Shown piece after piece: positions 49,601 to 61,903 of a DNA stretch of 64,000 nt. The stretch's first letter is position 1, and every line of letters starts with the position of its first letter. A program made the position numbers and the translations under genes. The stretch comes from Lycocorax pyrrhopterus obiensis (Eukaryota > Chordata > Aves > Passeriformes > Paradisaeidae): contig JACSVZ010000011.1 in assembly GCA_014706295.1 (NCBI GenBank), positions 704,663 through 768,662 on the forward strand, read 5' to 3'. Below the pieces are notes generated by a model. The model ran no database searches. It was not told where the DNA came from and was given only the letters and a program-made list of their open reading frames with translations.

Positions 49601-52306
49601 GTGTTCCTGGACACAGTTGTTCTATAGGATGTGGAATAACGTAAACACTATAACTGTTAAAAACTGCTATTGTAGCATTTTGTGCACTAATTAAAATCTG
49701 GCTAGGGATATTCTTTCTTGATGCTGCGTCTACTTCAAACAAAAACATTTCAACAAATCAAATCCAGGGAAAATGGTTTCACATTTTAAGCTAATAATAA
49801 TAATTGGTTTAGAAACCCGTATTTGCTCAAGGGTATAATTCATTTAAAAAGACCTTAAAATTCAACACTAAGCAAATTTAAACCCCTTGTTATTTGAGGG
49901 TGGATATTTTTCAGCTACTCCCTCTCAAGTGGTGATTCTGCATTTCTTGCCCGCTCTGTGTCCCACCATCTGGGGGCATTCCCAGCAGGGAGGGGCAGTG
50001 CTGCCACCTGCGCAGGGCTGGGAGGCTGGGAAACCCTCCAGCTCTCTGCAGCGTCACAGCCTTCCTGAAAAACCTTGGGCACGGCACCTGCCTTGTGCCT
50101 GTCCTGTAAAGCTGCGGCTGTAGCTTCCCATAGGCATGCAGAGAGCATAAATAGGTGACAAAAAGGAAAACCTGTATGTTAGGAAACCAAATACAATTCT
50201 TAGAAAGCTCTGACTGGACCAATTTACAAAATGATGGTGTGAGTTTGGTGTTGTACCAGCCTTGCCACCATTGGATTTGGTTGGAAATGCCCATTTATCC
50301 AAACTCCTGCCTATGTAGCCAAACAAGTACTGTAGTGAACCAGAGAGAGGGTGGGTTGTGTTCTCTGCTTGCTCCTAACAGCAGTGGTTGGAACTGTAAC
50401 ACAGTTGCTTTGAAGTCTAATCTGACTCCCCCAGTGCTTTAGAGGTAGTATTTGGCATCTAAATGTAAATATATGTAGTACATGCAAATATCCATCCATA
50501 TTAGATATACAACAGGCACAGATGGACCTGCACAAGGACTTATAACAACCTGGCTTTGCTAGGGCCGAAAAACTTAGTGATATTTTCTTTTAGTTTTACT
50601 TTTAAAGATGTGAGAAAGGTTTAAGGTGAAAAGAAGAATACACAGTTACTGTCTGCCATAATTTGAACAGAGAATAAAGCTCAATTTGCTTATGCATAGA
50701 GAGAACTTAGTGCACTGCGTTCATTTAAGATACAAGCATCCCACAGAGTTCCTGGCCTGGAGCTCTGGCTGCTTTACACACTGAATAAATATAGTTGCCA
50801 CTAAATGATGTTAATAACCTTATCAGTCAGAGTCACAGAATGACTTCATCAAATGACTTCATCTTTCACACCTCTTGTTCTTCTTTGATGCATTTTAGAA
50901 ATTTAGAATGCCAGTACACTACAGAAAATTAAAAACTTTCTAAGGAAACCATGAAAAGCATACAAGTTGCCCCAACACCAAATATTCCAGGCACATTAAG
51001 AACAAATCTTTAAAGACTTTTCCTGACGTAACTACTTTGAATCATCATCTCTCCACACCCCATCCTTCCTGCAAACTGGTGTTATACAGTCTTTCCATAT
51101 TTAAAATCCCCTTTGTAAACAAAGACCAGCTTCAAAAACTTTCCTTTAGATCAGGTCACATTTTCAGTAAAACATATGAGGAAAGCAATGTTATTGCTAC
51201 TGCTGCAACCTGTTGCTGACCTCCAGCTGAGCCTTGTGTTCAATAATTTGCTGCTAAGAAATCTGGTTACATTTTGGGAACCAGTTCCACTGCCTGTGCT
51301 CTAATGGACCTTTCCTTGTGTTACCGAAAAATGCAGGATTGGCATAGCTCTGTGGCAGAAGCATTTATTTTAATTAATAAAGACATGTGGCCCTGGTAAT
51401 AGTTTTCCTCCCTAGTTCCCACTCCTTCACTTTTTCACTTCTTGGTATCGTGTGGGGACAGACGGTTCCAGCAGGACTATTCGTGGGCTTAAAGCCTCAG
51501 GGCTGTGCTCAGTGAGGGGTTTAGAACGACACACAACAGGCCCATATGGGACCAGGGCTGCTCTGGGACTGCACTAAGAGCAAAAGTTGGAGGTGGCAGT
51601 GAGGATTTGCAGAACAGACCCCGAACCTCTCTGGGAGCCCCTAGGGGAGGAGAGGCAGCCGTGCCTGTGGCTCCTGGACAGACTCCTGCTTCTTGCCTGC
51701 TGTCTTCCTTCGTGCTTACTGCAAGCCAGTAAAAGGGGGTCCAAGCACTGTGACCAGGATTTCCCTTGGAAATCAGTTTGCCTGCGGAACTTCTTCAATG
51801 GGTGACCTGTGGTGGTCGGCTTGAGCGCGACTGTTTTTTCTCGGAGGTGAAGCAGCAGCTGCCAGTTCTGTGTTTGGTACGAAGGTGCAGCTTTCATTAT
51901 TGTTCCCTGCACATTATCTCCCTTTATAGTTTTTATATTTAATCAGCAAGAAATAAAAACAAAAAGTGCTTCACTTGAAGAAAGCAAACTATTGAGAGGG
52001 ATTTCTCTGAAAATTGCAGTCATGGCATGATCGTATTTCCCAAAATGCAATTTTTAACTAAATACTACATCATCTTTTCAACATGTTAAAAACAAGGACA
52101 TAAAACTAAAGACAAACTGATGGGGCAGAAATAGACAGGATGATTGCAATTAACTGTACGAAAGAAATACTAGAGGAATCAGTTACTTGGTCTAAATGAG
52201 AGCTTAAATCTACTAATCTGCATTGGAAAAATAAATGCCCTATGTGCTAAGTTTAGGGGTTTGGTTTTTTACTTCTTGTAGACATATTACACCAGACTTC
52301 CACCAG

Positions 52307-52327
52307 ATGAGAGGACGAAGACTATGA
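52307..52327 (+). promoter_or_regulatory. Upstream ORF 1 in CHST8 5' UTR (6 codons)
   Basis: ATG AGA GGA CGA AGA CTA TGA encodes a six-residue basic peptide. It lies wholly in the inferred 5' UTR, and its stop overlaps the ATG of the second upstream ORF (TATGA-type overlap at 52324), an arrangement that can favour re-initiation. Confidence 0.5.
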
Positions 52328-52389
52328 GTGAAGAGTGCCCTGGAGATCACATGCAGTTCTTTTCCTGGGTGAGAACCAGATTGGTCTGA
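52324..52389 (+). promoter_or_regulatory. Upstream ORF 2 in CHST8 5' UTR (21 codons)
   Basis: This frame begins ATGAGTGAAGAG, with A at -3 and A at +4, and ends at the TGA at 52387-52389. It is out of frame with CHST8 and stops 11 nt before the main start, so it could dampen CHST8 translation if the transcript uses this leader. No conservation data are available. Confidence 0.5.
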
Positions 52390-52400
52390 GAACAGTAATT

Positions 52401-52509
52401 ATGAGGCTGACATGTATGTTCTCCTTCATCTTGCTGTTTGGAGCAGTTGGGCTCGTTGTCTTCATTCACCTGCAGGATCCAGAAGAAATAGTTCATCAGC
52501 AGACACCAG
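52401..52509 (+). CDS. CHST8: CHST8, first coding exon (cytoplasmic tail, membrane anchor, start of stem)
   Basis: CHST8 is a Golgi type II membrane sulfotransferase that moves sulfate from PAPS to O-4 of terminal GalNAc on N-glycans, including those of pituitary glycoprotein hormones. This exon gives 36 codons plus one base: MRLTCMFSFILLFGAVGLVV, then FIHLQDPEEIVHQQTP, with a final Gly split by the intron (phase 1, CCAG|GTTAGC). Residues about 6-22 are the hydrophobic signal anchor; LQDP starts the luminal stem. By recall it agrees with human CHST8 residues 8-44 at about 26 of 37 positions with no gap. The catalytic domain with its PAPS-binding motifs is not in the window. The human-like upstream Met codon is ATT here (52380-52382), so Met 52401 is the start. 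CHST9 is less similar in this segment. Confidence 0.9.
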
Positions 52510-55500
52510 GTTAGCATTCTTATTTCTATTTGAATCACTTACCCTTTCATGGTCAATATTTTGTACTTAAATTCTCAATGTGTTTTACATATTTCACAGA
52601 GGATGCCTCAAAAAAGGTATGTCATTCTTAATGAAGGCTACCTTGAAGGTAGCTATCAATTTCTTAAAAAAAAAAAAAGGCATTTCCTGAAAAAACAGTT
52701 CCAAGAACCAATGAATTGATTATACAAGGACCTTTGCCAACATGCATAGGGTCCAGCTGGGTGGAGTTAAGTTTCTTCTAAAGTTGAGACCAAATTTTGC
52801 TACCAACTATATCACTATAAATGTGAAAATGAGAGATTTCACCAAAAGTTCTGTTCCTGGAAATGCACGCCTCTGAATTTACCTTTGCTTGCATATGGTA
52901 TTCAGTGTGTCATGAGATGCGAAATAAGAGATGTATGAATGAGTTATATCAGAAATGTGAAATACTTTAGGATGCACTCATTTAATTTGCTTAACTTCAA
53001 TTGAGTGTTTCATAACTATTATTCGTATGCATGCCATCTTCCTGCACTACTAACTTGAAACTGTGAAGAGCCACAAAGGCCACAGAGATGGGAGAACTAG
53101 AAAATTGTGGGCTGAAATAGTAATTTCCTTTTAAGTGGAGGCACACAAGAAATATGAAAGACCCCAAGATCTCTTGATTTACTTAAAGTCCTTTTCTCTT
53201 TGACTATGGCTGTAATGAAGGCTGCTTTAGAGCCTAGACAAATGCCAGTGCAGTTGCTCTTGTTCAGGATAATGCCACTGGGTGCTGGTGTTCGGTCCCT
53301 CTGTTTGCTCTTATATGCACTGAAATTGTCCCTTGACTAAACAAATGTTCATAAAAAGTCTATTCATATGACATCTTCATCGTACAGCGAACACAATTGT
53401 GTCTATTTAAAAGTATTACTAGCATTTTTAAAGGAGCTGAACCATAACACAGAGAACTCTTAAATAACTACATTAATTGATAATTTCTGTGTCTAGGTTT
53501 GTTAAGTGCTTGTTTCCATGTCACTAAACAATCTGTATTTTAATATGTTGTTTATTTAGTCCGATTTTGAAAGCAGGCACTCAGCTGAAACCATAGAAGT
53601 AATGAATCTTCAGTATTGTGCAAAGCAGAGAAATAACTAGTTCCTTCTGTGCTTTTGCAGGTTTTTTTTGTATGCTTAGATGCAAAAGAGTTTGTAAATT
53701 AAAAACAGAGGTACTGGCCATATTCGACTGAAACTGGCCGGTAGCTTGGGCATGGGGGAAAAGATGTATGAACAGCAAATGCAGGCAGTACTCTAATGCA
53801 TCTAAGAATGTGTAACTTTACATTGAAAAGTTAATTCTTTGCTCCTGAAAGAGAAGATTTTCTAGTGTGGTCTCAAAACCAGTGCAATTTCTTATCCATT
53901 TTTTTCGTTGTTGGTCCCTTATCTTGACCTGTTCTCTGCCATAAACCTCTTGAATGCCAACTGCTGATTGTAGTACACTGGGAAGTGATTTTTGAGAGCA
54001 GTATAACTGGAGAAGGGGACGCCCAAACATATTTGAATAAAAGCAAGTTTGAACAGAGCTCCTACCCCTGGCAGGGAAACTCACTCTGTAATGTGCTTGA
54101 TTGCTGTGGACACCTAAAACACGAACATGCCAACAATGCTGTTACTGCCAAAGATCTGTAATCAGTTCCTCAATTCTCACATTCAATTACTATTTATGTT
54201 AATAGAAACCAGACTGTACCCTTGAGTAAAAGGTGCTCAGTACAATTACTCTTATTTCTGTTTGGCTGATTTCCATGTGTGTTAAGTGCTTTCAACTCCC
54301 AGTGGACTGAGAAACTCCTCATATCCACTGCTTTTGAAAATTATACCAGTTATCACTAAAACATATTAGGTGGCTTAAAGAACACAGGAAAAAATATCCA
54401 TTCATTTAATTTAAAAAAAGAGGTTGGCATATTTCCTTCCTAGACAGTCTCCTGTGAAAATCTGTCAGTGACCGATGACATTTTTGGCTTGCTGAGAAGG
54501 ATCCTTCCCTTTCTCTGCTCAGAGTATTTCTCCATAAAGGGACCTGGTTCTAATGGAGATGGGATATTGCTATAATTTGCTTGCCTGATTGCTCTCTTGA
54601 GGGAATTGAACAAATGCACGTATCATTAAGCTACTTAGGACAACAGATTCTGCATGGAAAAGCTTTACTGGATTAGCCTTTACTTTCGTATTTTCTGTGT
54701 AGTAAAACACATTTGCCAGACACTTGAATCTCCAGCAGGGCTGGAGAGAAGTTGGTAACATTCATTTTCCACTGAAAAGCAGCATAGGAGACTTTGCATT
54801 GTCCACAAGGACATTTTTCATTGTTAGTATGTTCAGTCATCTTTAATTTAAGATAGAACAACTTATGAAACAAGATTAATAAAAATACTTCGGTACTTTA
54901 GTTTCATCTGTCTGTTTCGGAAATTGTTCTTGAGTGTTTTAGTCCTAGCAAGCATGACAGTGAGACCTTGATGTAGTACTTAAACCAGTATAAAATCCAC
55001 AGTTATAAAACTTTAAGTAATGCTTACATTACTTTCACTGAGCAAAGTACTCCTGACAGTAGCTGTTTGTGTTGATTTGTTACTATTCATTTATTCTTTC
55101 CCTGTGCTTCACATTGCTACCTAATTGTGATGCTGTACTGAGAAAGCAATATCAAAGTAATTTTCCACAACATTAGTTACAATTTTCTTCTGATCTTTCA
55201 AGTGAAAAAATCCCATCCTGTTGGCTTCTGTGAGCATATAAACCTTGATTACATTTATCCGTTGGAAACCAATGCTTACGAAGTACATGTGCCCGGGATA
55301 GTGGGTGTAGGGCCTTTTTTGCTGATTGACAAACATGCTGTCTGTGTAGTTTTATTTATATAACACACATCACTCTCTGAGCAGATATATTTAAGACAGA
55401 CAGCCATTTGGGGTGGGCAGAACAGATTTCCCAAAGCTATGTATTAAATTCAGTAGATATTCCTGTGGTCATTAAAGAGACAATAACTTCACTTAGGACA

Positions 55501-55664
55501 GTTGTTTTCTTGGCAGGTATGAAGAGTGCTCTTACTAGGGGGAACTCAGGATAAAACAGGGGTGTGGATTGAGAAGTGGTATGAGTGATAGTCATACACC
55601 ATAAAGGAACACATTGCAATAATTCTCCCTGTATAATTAGATATAACCCCTGCACCTGTATTGG

Positions 55665-55990
55665 AGCACAAATACAGGCTGGGCAGAGAGTGGATTGAGA
55701 GCATTGGGGATGTTGGTGCCTGAGAAGCTCAACATGACCTGCCCGTGTGCGCCGGCAGCCCAGAGAGCCAACCCTGTCCTGGGCTCCGCATCAGCGTTGG
55801 CAGCGGGTCAAGGAAGGTGATTCTGCCCCTCTGCCCCGCTCAGGTGAGACCCCACCTGCAGAGCTGCCTCCAGCCCTGGGGTCCCCAACATGGGAAGAAC
55901 ACGGAGGTGCTGGAGAGAGTCCAGAGAAGGCTACGGAGATGCTCCAAGGGCTGGAGCATACTTGGGTGGTACAAGAGAGAGCAACTTGGA
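55665..55990 (+). mobile_element. CR1 LINE fragment, 3' part of ORF2 (broken)
   Basis: A plus-strand piece of a CR1 retroposon covering the end of the reverse-transcriptase ORF. Recognisable translated blocks include a WIES segment at the start and, further on, VILPL, VRPHL, WGPQH and LERVQRR. The frame is interrupted by stops and shifts, for example between the WIES block and the VILPL block. The copy is truncated at both ends and lacks the terminal 3' repeats, so it cannot move. The overlapping open frames from 55745 and 55747 are parts of this relic, not host genes. Confidence 0.92.
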
Positions 55991-57561
55991 CACACAATCC
56001 CCATAGCTGGATAGTGTACTTGAGACTGTGTGCTCTATGGACTTCAGTCAGAAGAGATAGGATATTCTAAAATGGCATCAACTTTTCTAATAGGAGATTT
56101 TGCCACATAAAAACTAGAGAAAGTATTAGTAATCGTCTACATAAGTCTGTGGGGGAAAAAATTATTGCATTTTTGCCATATGGTTACCAAATTCACAAAC
56201 CCATAAGAGTTTTCAGTTAAAACCTTTAAGATGAATATATATGGTCACATGCTCCTCTGGGAGCTAAAAAAAGGTGGAAAATACATATCAGAGGATCCAT
56301 ATTGTAAAAGCTCCAAAAGAGTAAAAACGGGGAGTAGAATGGAAATGGCTTTGCACTCTGACTGTATCAGAATTTGAAAGTCAAATATGAATATAATCAA
56401 GCCTAAAACTCGTCTGACTGAGATTTTGCAGTGATTGGCATCCTTACCTCATTGACCAGTTTCTAACGTTATTCTATCATCCTCTTTATTTTCTGCTTTA
56501 CTAAGGGTGTGATGGGGAGGAGAGGGAGGAAGGAGAGACGCGGGCAAGGGCTGGCACATGGATGCTGCTGTCCCTGACGGCACAAGGGAGCCACAGCAAA
56601 TATTGCAGCAGCCTTAGAGCAAATATCAGTGTTACAGCTATACTGAAAGTTACTTATTCAGAGCACACACACCTTGTTACTCACCAGCTACACTCCTGTG
56701 CACATCTCCATGCTCACTGTACATTTCTATAACACTGTCCCAGTGCACAATGCACCCTTTGTTTGCCAGAATGAAAACTTTCTATAAATACAGTTGAAAA
56801 TGAACTAGCATTGATACATAATTTCAGAAGTAATTTTCCTGCAATTTGCAACTTACTGCTCATTAAAAGCTAGAAGCCATTTAATCTGCTTCTCAACTGA
56901 CAGTATCTGCAGAAATGGTGAGCAAAGAATCTGGTGACTGTAGCAGAGGTGAGGCAGCTTGCTGGTGCTCTTTTGAGGCAGAAGAAACATCTGTTATGTG
57001 TGTGAGAGTAGTTCCACCAACTCGAGAGGGTGAACCTTCTGCAGTCACCTACTCTGAGTCTTCTTAAACTGAACTTCCCCAAACAAAGAACTTCCCTGCA
57101 GACTGATTCCCAATGGTGTGCAGTTACGGGGACGAAAAGAGAAATATCTATTTCCTTGTTTGCCAAGGCAAGGCACTTAGTAGGGAAATGTGGTCTTATG
57201 AGTATGATATTCTCTTTTCTGCTGCTTGAAATGGTTGTGGTTTAGACTGTCAATGTGAACCTGGTTGTTTTTCACAGTGGAAAGAAGTGCTAGCTATGAC
57301 TTCATCAGCCTACTGCTATAAGGGATCAAACACTGGCCAGATGGTTTCAAAGGAAACCCTACACCACATTGCCAGTGCAAATCTGTTCAAAATAAATGTA
57401 GTCTAGTGTGGAATGCAATCATGAATAAGCTGTTTTATCACAAGTACTATACAGAGGTTGTCTCCTACAACTTTCTCCCTGCTTTCATGACTATGCCATA
57501 TTCTTGGCAGTCTTATTAAAAATGCAGCATTTATTTACTACATGGTATTGAGAAGGCACCA

Positions 57562-57643
57562 CTTTTTCCCTTTTCTTTCTTTTTTTTGTTTTCTTTCTTT
57601 TTTCCTTTACTTTCTTTTTTTTTCCTTTTCTTTCTTTCTTTTA
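57562..57643. repeat. Long polypyrimidine (TTTC)n-rich tract
   Basis: About 80 bp almost entirely C and T on the plus strand, built from irregular TTTC, TTTCC and T-run units with only a few purine interruptions. Mirror-like polypurine/polypyrimidine tracts can form triplex DNA and often cause assembly errors. Confidence 0.9.
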
Positions 57644-60600
57644 GTTTCTGTTAACATTCTTTAGCCTAAAGCCTAGTAAAGCAAATACAGCTCTTATGCT
57701 ATAGCATGGCAGACCAACATTTATTTGACCAGTATTTCCTGTCAACCACCAGCAAGTTGTTCACAGGACTCACAGCACTGAGGTGTTAAGGCTGTGGAAC
57801 TGGGATCCAAAGCTGCTGTGATTTGTTCCCGTCTTGCCCTACTGCTCATAGATTGTGCTGTATTGTGTTACATCAGGCAATTCACCCATTCAGTGTTTCC
57901 ATTTCCTGTTATAAAGGGAATTCTCTGCAGAGGATTCAAGGTACCTAAGGACTTTTAGATACCATGACAAAAGACCAAACCATATTAACTATGATATTAT
58001 AACCAAATCCAGTGCACTACCAGCAGCAGTTACAATCCCACTGCAGTGGTGCACACACACATCAGATGACTGAACCGGATCCACTGCCCATTTATTTGAT
58101 GGCATAAAGACCATGTCCCAAAAGACCTAATCCCAAATATATTTATCAGCATAAAACCAGAGTGGTGGAGTGCTGACTCACTTCCGTAGGGCAGCTTTCC
58201 TTCCACAAATTTCCCTATCCTCTCTCGTTCTGTGAGCATTTCTTCTCTGATACTGACTAGTTAAAAAAAACAAAAGGTTTGATATTTCCTTTAAAGCTTA
58301 GTTTTAAAAACTGTCAGAGGTTGACACTTCTTTGTTGTGTCTGGCAAAATAAAAAGTGACCTGCCATCTCAGAGCTGCGTTCATTTGTGGTGTTTGGCAA
58401 CATATCACAGGCAAAACTCAGCTGCACTGTGTCAGAGGACTCTCAGAATGGCAGCTTTCTGAAAGTATATTCCCAGGGAATGAGCCTGGATGCTTCTAAG
58501 ATTCCCCAGAAAATTTGCAGAAGCATTGCAAAAATGTACAGAAGTTGATCAGCAGACTTTCATTTCACCTCAAAATATTTATTCTGAATATAAGTCTGTA
58601 TTTAATTTTCCATAGAAAATGTGAAAGGCACTAGAAAGCCTTCTTCCATATGTCAGCTGTCATTCAGTTTGCGTGATTTTTAAAACATAATAACATATTG
58701 AGGCGCTTAGGTCAGTTTAAAATGCTTCCTGGATTTTCTGCAGTTCATGCCATTTTAAACATGTTTTATAATACATGTTTCCATTACTGAACGTTTTTAA
58801 TGTTGCCTTAAAAGCTTAACCAAAACTTCCTCTCTCCAGCAATATCATTCTTTTTCATTTAGTAAACATTAATTTTCCTTTCATGATTCTAGTGGAGCTT
58901 GAAATTAAAGGTGGCTTTCTTCACTATTATGGCTTTCTTTGTGTATCAGCATCAAAACTGCCAGTTTACTGCTTTAGCACCAGTCAAGATAGCAAAAAAC
59001 GAAAATAATTGATCTTGTCTAGGCCCTACACAAGATCAACTTCTCGGGGACATCTTTATAATTTTCCCCAAACAAACAATCTATTTTTGAAAATAAATGA
59101 CTGGTTTGAGATCTGTCACCACTTGATATACTCAAAGTGGTTAACTGATTTTAATCTTATTCTGTACAGGCCCTCTCCTATAAGACACTATCTCATAGCA
59201 CAGTGCAATAAAGCACTTCCCTATCAACCGAGTGGCTCAGCTGCTAACTTTGCTCCAATGCTTCAAGGGCTCTGCTGCCCAAGGGTCAGAATATTCTGCA
59301 TCTTGTGAAATTAAGTCCCATCTTTGTCCCTTTTTGTTCTCAGCCTCTTCAGAAGATCTATGTGGTGATTAAGGGTCAAAATGCTCCTGCCCAGGAGCAG
59401 GCCCCTCCTGCACTGCCACTTCTGCACATCAGGGCAATTCAGAGATGCTCTTTCCCTCTTTTCTTCAGAATCACTATCCATATCTACAGAAGTGGAGTCT
59501 CTTGGGTCTTTTGTTCTGTGTTTGGTTGGAAACCACACATTTTCTCACACAACTCTTTACAGGGACGGTATGTCTGATGTTTTGCTCCTTGTGGCACATT
59601 AGCCGAGAAATCTGTGTTTACAGACTTTGGGTATCCCTAAATGCTGAAAGCAAAACCCACTGTGCCACTGAGGATGTGTGCATACACAGAGTTACATGGG
59701 CCTGGGGAAGACAGGGACATCAAATCCCTTTATGGAGCAAGTGGTACTGAACAGCCTCAGGAGGGAAAAAAGGCAGGATGTGAATGAAATTCCTTATTTT
59801 CCAAGAAGGCACCTGTGCTCCACTGCCCTGTTCCTTTTGTATTCTAATTCGTTTACCTTACTCCTTCCATTTGGCAGTGCTGAGCTTCCTGTAATGATGG
59901 CACAGGTAATTAATGCTTGGGACAAACAAATGTATATTGGCTTTAGAATTACTTTAGTCTTGAATTTACAGGAGTCTGGATGGCCTGCACCCACTGCAGT
60001 GGCTGATATGGAAGCAGAGGACGCACACAAGTCCTTATTGTAGCCAGGAGGACAGAAAGCACAATCCTAAACAGAGGAAACTGGTCACTTGCCTAGTGGC
60101 TACTTGAGAGGGATGGGAGGGGAGACTTGTTTTCTCAAGCTGTGGGTAGTGCACAAGGGCCAAGATCCTACATACCAGATTCCAGCTTGTTGCATTTTTT
60201 TTCTTGACTTGCTTGACTTGACTTCATTTGTTAATGAAGTCCTGCACAACTTAATACCCATAAGTCAAACCACAGGAGAAATTACAGACAGCAATCACTG
60301 CTGCTCTTGTGTGAATGGAATGCACATTTAATTGGGCCCTCCTAATTGTGTGTGCAGCTGCTTGGGAAAACATGGTGATGCTTATCTCATACAGGAAAAG
60401 AAACTCCTCTCACTACTCCACTGTAAACAAGTGAGAAGGTGTGTATTCAAATAGTCACAGAAGTAAATACACCCTACTGCAGGTAGGGACCAGGAATTCT
60501 ATGCCATACCAAAGCAATTCTGTACTCATTAAGACTTTAGTGTAGTTCACTGTAATTGTTTAAAACTCATTCTAAAGACTGTGTTGAGAACTTAAACAGG

Positions 60601-61881
60601 GCTGGGATACCATTCACATGCTCAAAACAAACATCAGCACCTCAGCCATGGAGTTCACTTGGATACTGTGAACAGCCAATACTAACAGTGGAAACCAATC
60701 ATCTGTTTTTCTCTAGGCTGTTAAATTGAAACCTGCCCCTCCCCTTCATTCAGCTCAAGAGATGCTATTTCCCTGTAAACAGGAGGCATCCGTAAATCAC
60801 TACGTAATTAAATTATTCTGCATTTATGAGCTGCTTATTCTCCTACTAGTGAAGGGAATTAAGTTGCTCGAGAATGTACTAAGTCAGGTGTTGTTTAACC
60901 CCTCTGCACTGGTGATGTAGGTGTTCAGTGCTGCATGTTAAACTAGCCACATCCCTGCCTGGTCCAGCGGTGTATTCCACCAATACCTGCAGAAAGCTTC
61001 TTGGGATAATTTCTGTTTTGTAGGAGAAAAACAAAATGAACAGACCTTACCAAACCATTATAACAACAGCGTTAAGAACAAAAGGTATATGATCTCTCCC
61101 ATATCTCTCCTACATAAGTGCAAGAGAAGCAGGAAAAAAAGAGATGTGTGCAACATATTCTTCACATTTGAAATTATCTAATGAAAGGAGCTTTGTGAGG
61201 TTTTTGTAGGAAAACATACAGAGAGACTAGTTCTGCTAGATACTTTAACTTTTTTTAAAAAGGAAAATAAAAAATATTATTAAAATGAAAATGTTTATTT
61301 AAGTGAAAATATAACAGAAAATTTACTGCAGTTTTATAATGTATGTTAATAGACAATGGGTCCAGAATCAGTATGACTGAAGTTCCCGGGGTGCTACAAT
61401 GGACACAAAGGAAGTAGGAAGGAAAATGTATATTTACTACAATTACCTTACAGTAGTTAACAAATTTAGAAAGAACACCTGGAATTTTTAAAGCGCTAAA
61501 TATTTCTAAGGAACTGTAATGATATAATTACATTATACGTCCATATACAAATCTTTGAAACATAATACATTCTTAATGTCTACACATTTGCACACCATAG
61601 TTATCCTCTTGCTTATTTCCAGATATCAAATTATGTATTCAGTATATTCTGATTATTCTCTGCCTTTTCCTCTAAAGGCACTGGCTTCACTTCTTAATTG
61701 TGACCCAATGGAGATAAGTTCACAACAACACAATTTAATGAACTGTGGAAGAGTTACCTCTTTCTGCATGAAGTATCAAGCTGCATGTCAGAGAAGGAGT
61801 ATCTCCTAGGTGATGTTTCAGGAGATAATAATTAACTAAGACATTTTCTAAAATAATACCACCCCACATAAATCAGCCCTT

Positions 61882-61903
61882 CCCCCCCCCCCCCCCCCCC
61901 CCC
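61882..61903. repeat. Homopolymer C run (22 nt)
   Basis: An uninterrupted run of 22 C, flanked by CCCTT on the left and AATTT on the right. Pure C/G runs of this length are uncommon in bird introns and are difficult to sequence, so the length is uncertain. The minus strand (G22) could form a quadruplex. Confidence 0.95.

Larger units (their letters stand above)
10307..52281 (+). other. CHST8: CHST8 intron 1 (inferred), about 42 kb
   Basis: This stretch is bounded by the CpG-island donor at 10307 and the acceptor TTCTTGTAG at 52281. It is mostly unique AT-rich sequence with very few transposable elements: one 55-bp CR1 end and one ancient SINE. It holds two small GC-rich CpG-containing blocks (about 15.22-15.48 and 31.25-31.43 kb), simple and tandem repeats, an AT-rich inverted repeat, and a candidate antisense small gene near 14.3-14.7 kb. 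I found no further exon with coding similarity I could recognise. Additional 5' UTR exons cannot be excluded; strong isolated donors exist at 12800 and 29443. Confidence 0.55.
52282..52400 (+). other. CHST8: CHST8 first coding exon, 5' UTR part
   Basis: The exon begins after a strong acceptor: a T-rich tract then ACTTCTTGTAG ending at 52281. The 119 nt before the start codon contain two upstream ORFs, at 52307-52327 and 52324-52389; the second stops 11 nt before the main ATG. In frame with the main ATG the sequence is open back to about 52332 but has no ATG, so translation cannot start earlier in this exon. Confidence 0.75.

Noticed and set aside
55745..56070. Open frames of 89 and 107 codons
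   Set aside because: They are pieces of a broken CR1 reverse-transcriptase region, recognisable by the VRPHL, WGPQH and LERVQRR blocks, and not host genes.
60708..60920. Possible next CHST8 exon after a TTTTTCTCTAG acceptor
   Set aside because: In phase 1 the sequence meets a stop within three codons (GGC TGT TAA), and it shows no similarity to the CHST8 stem region.
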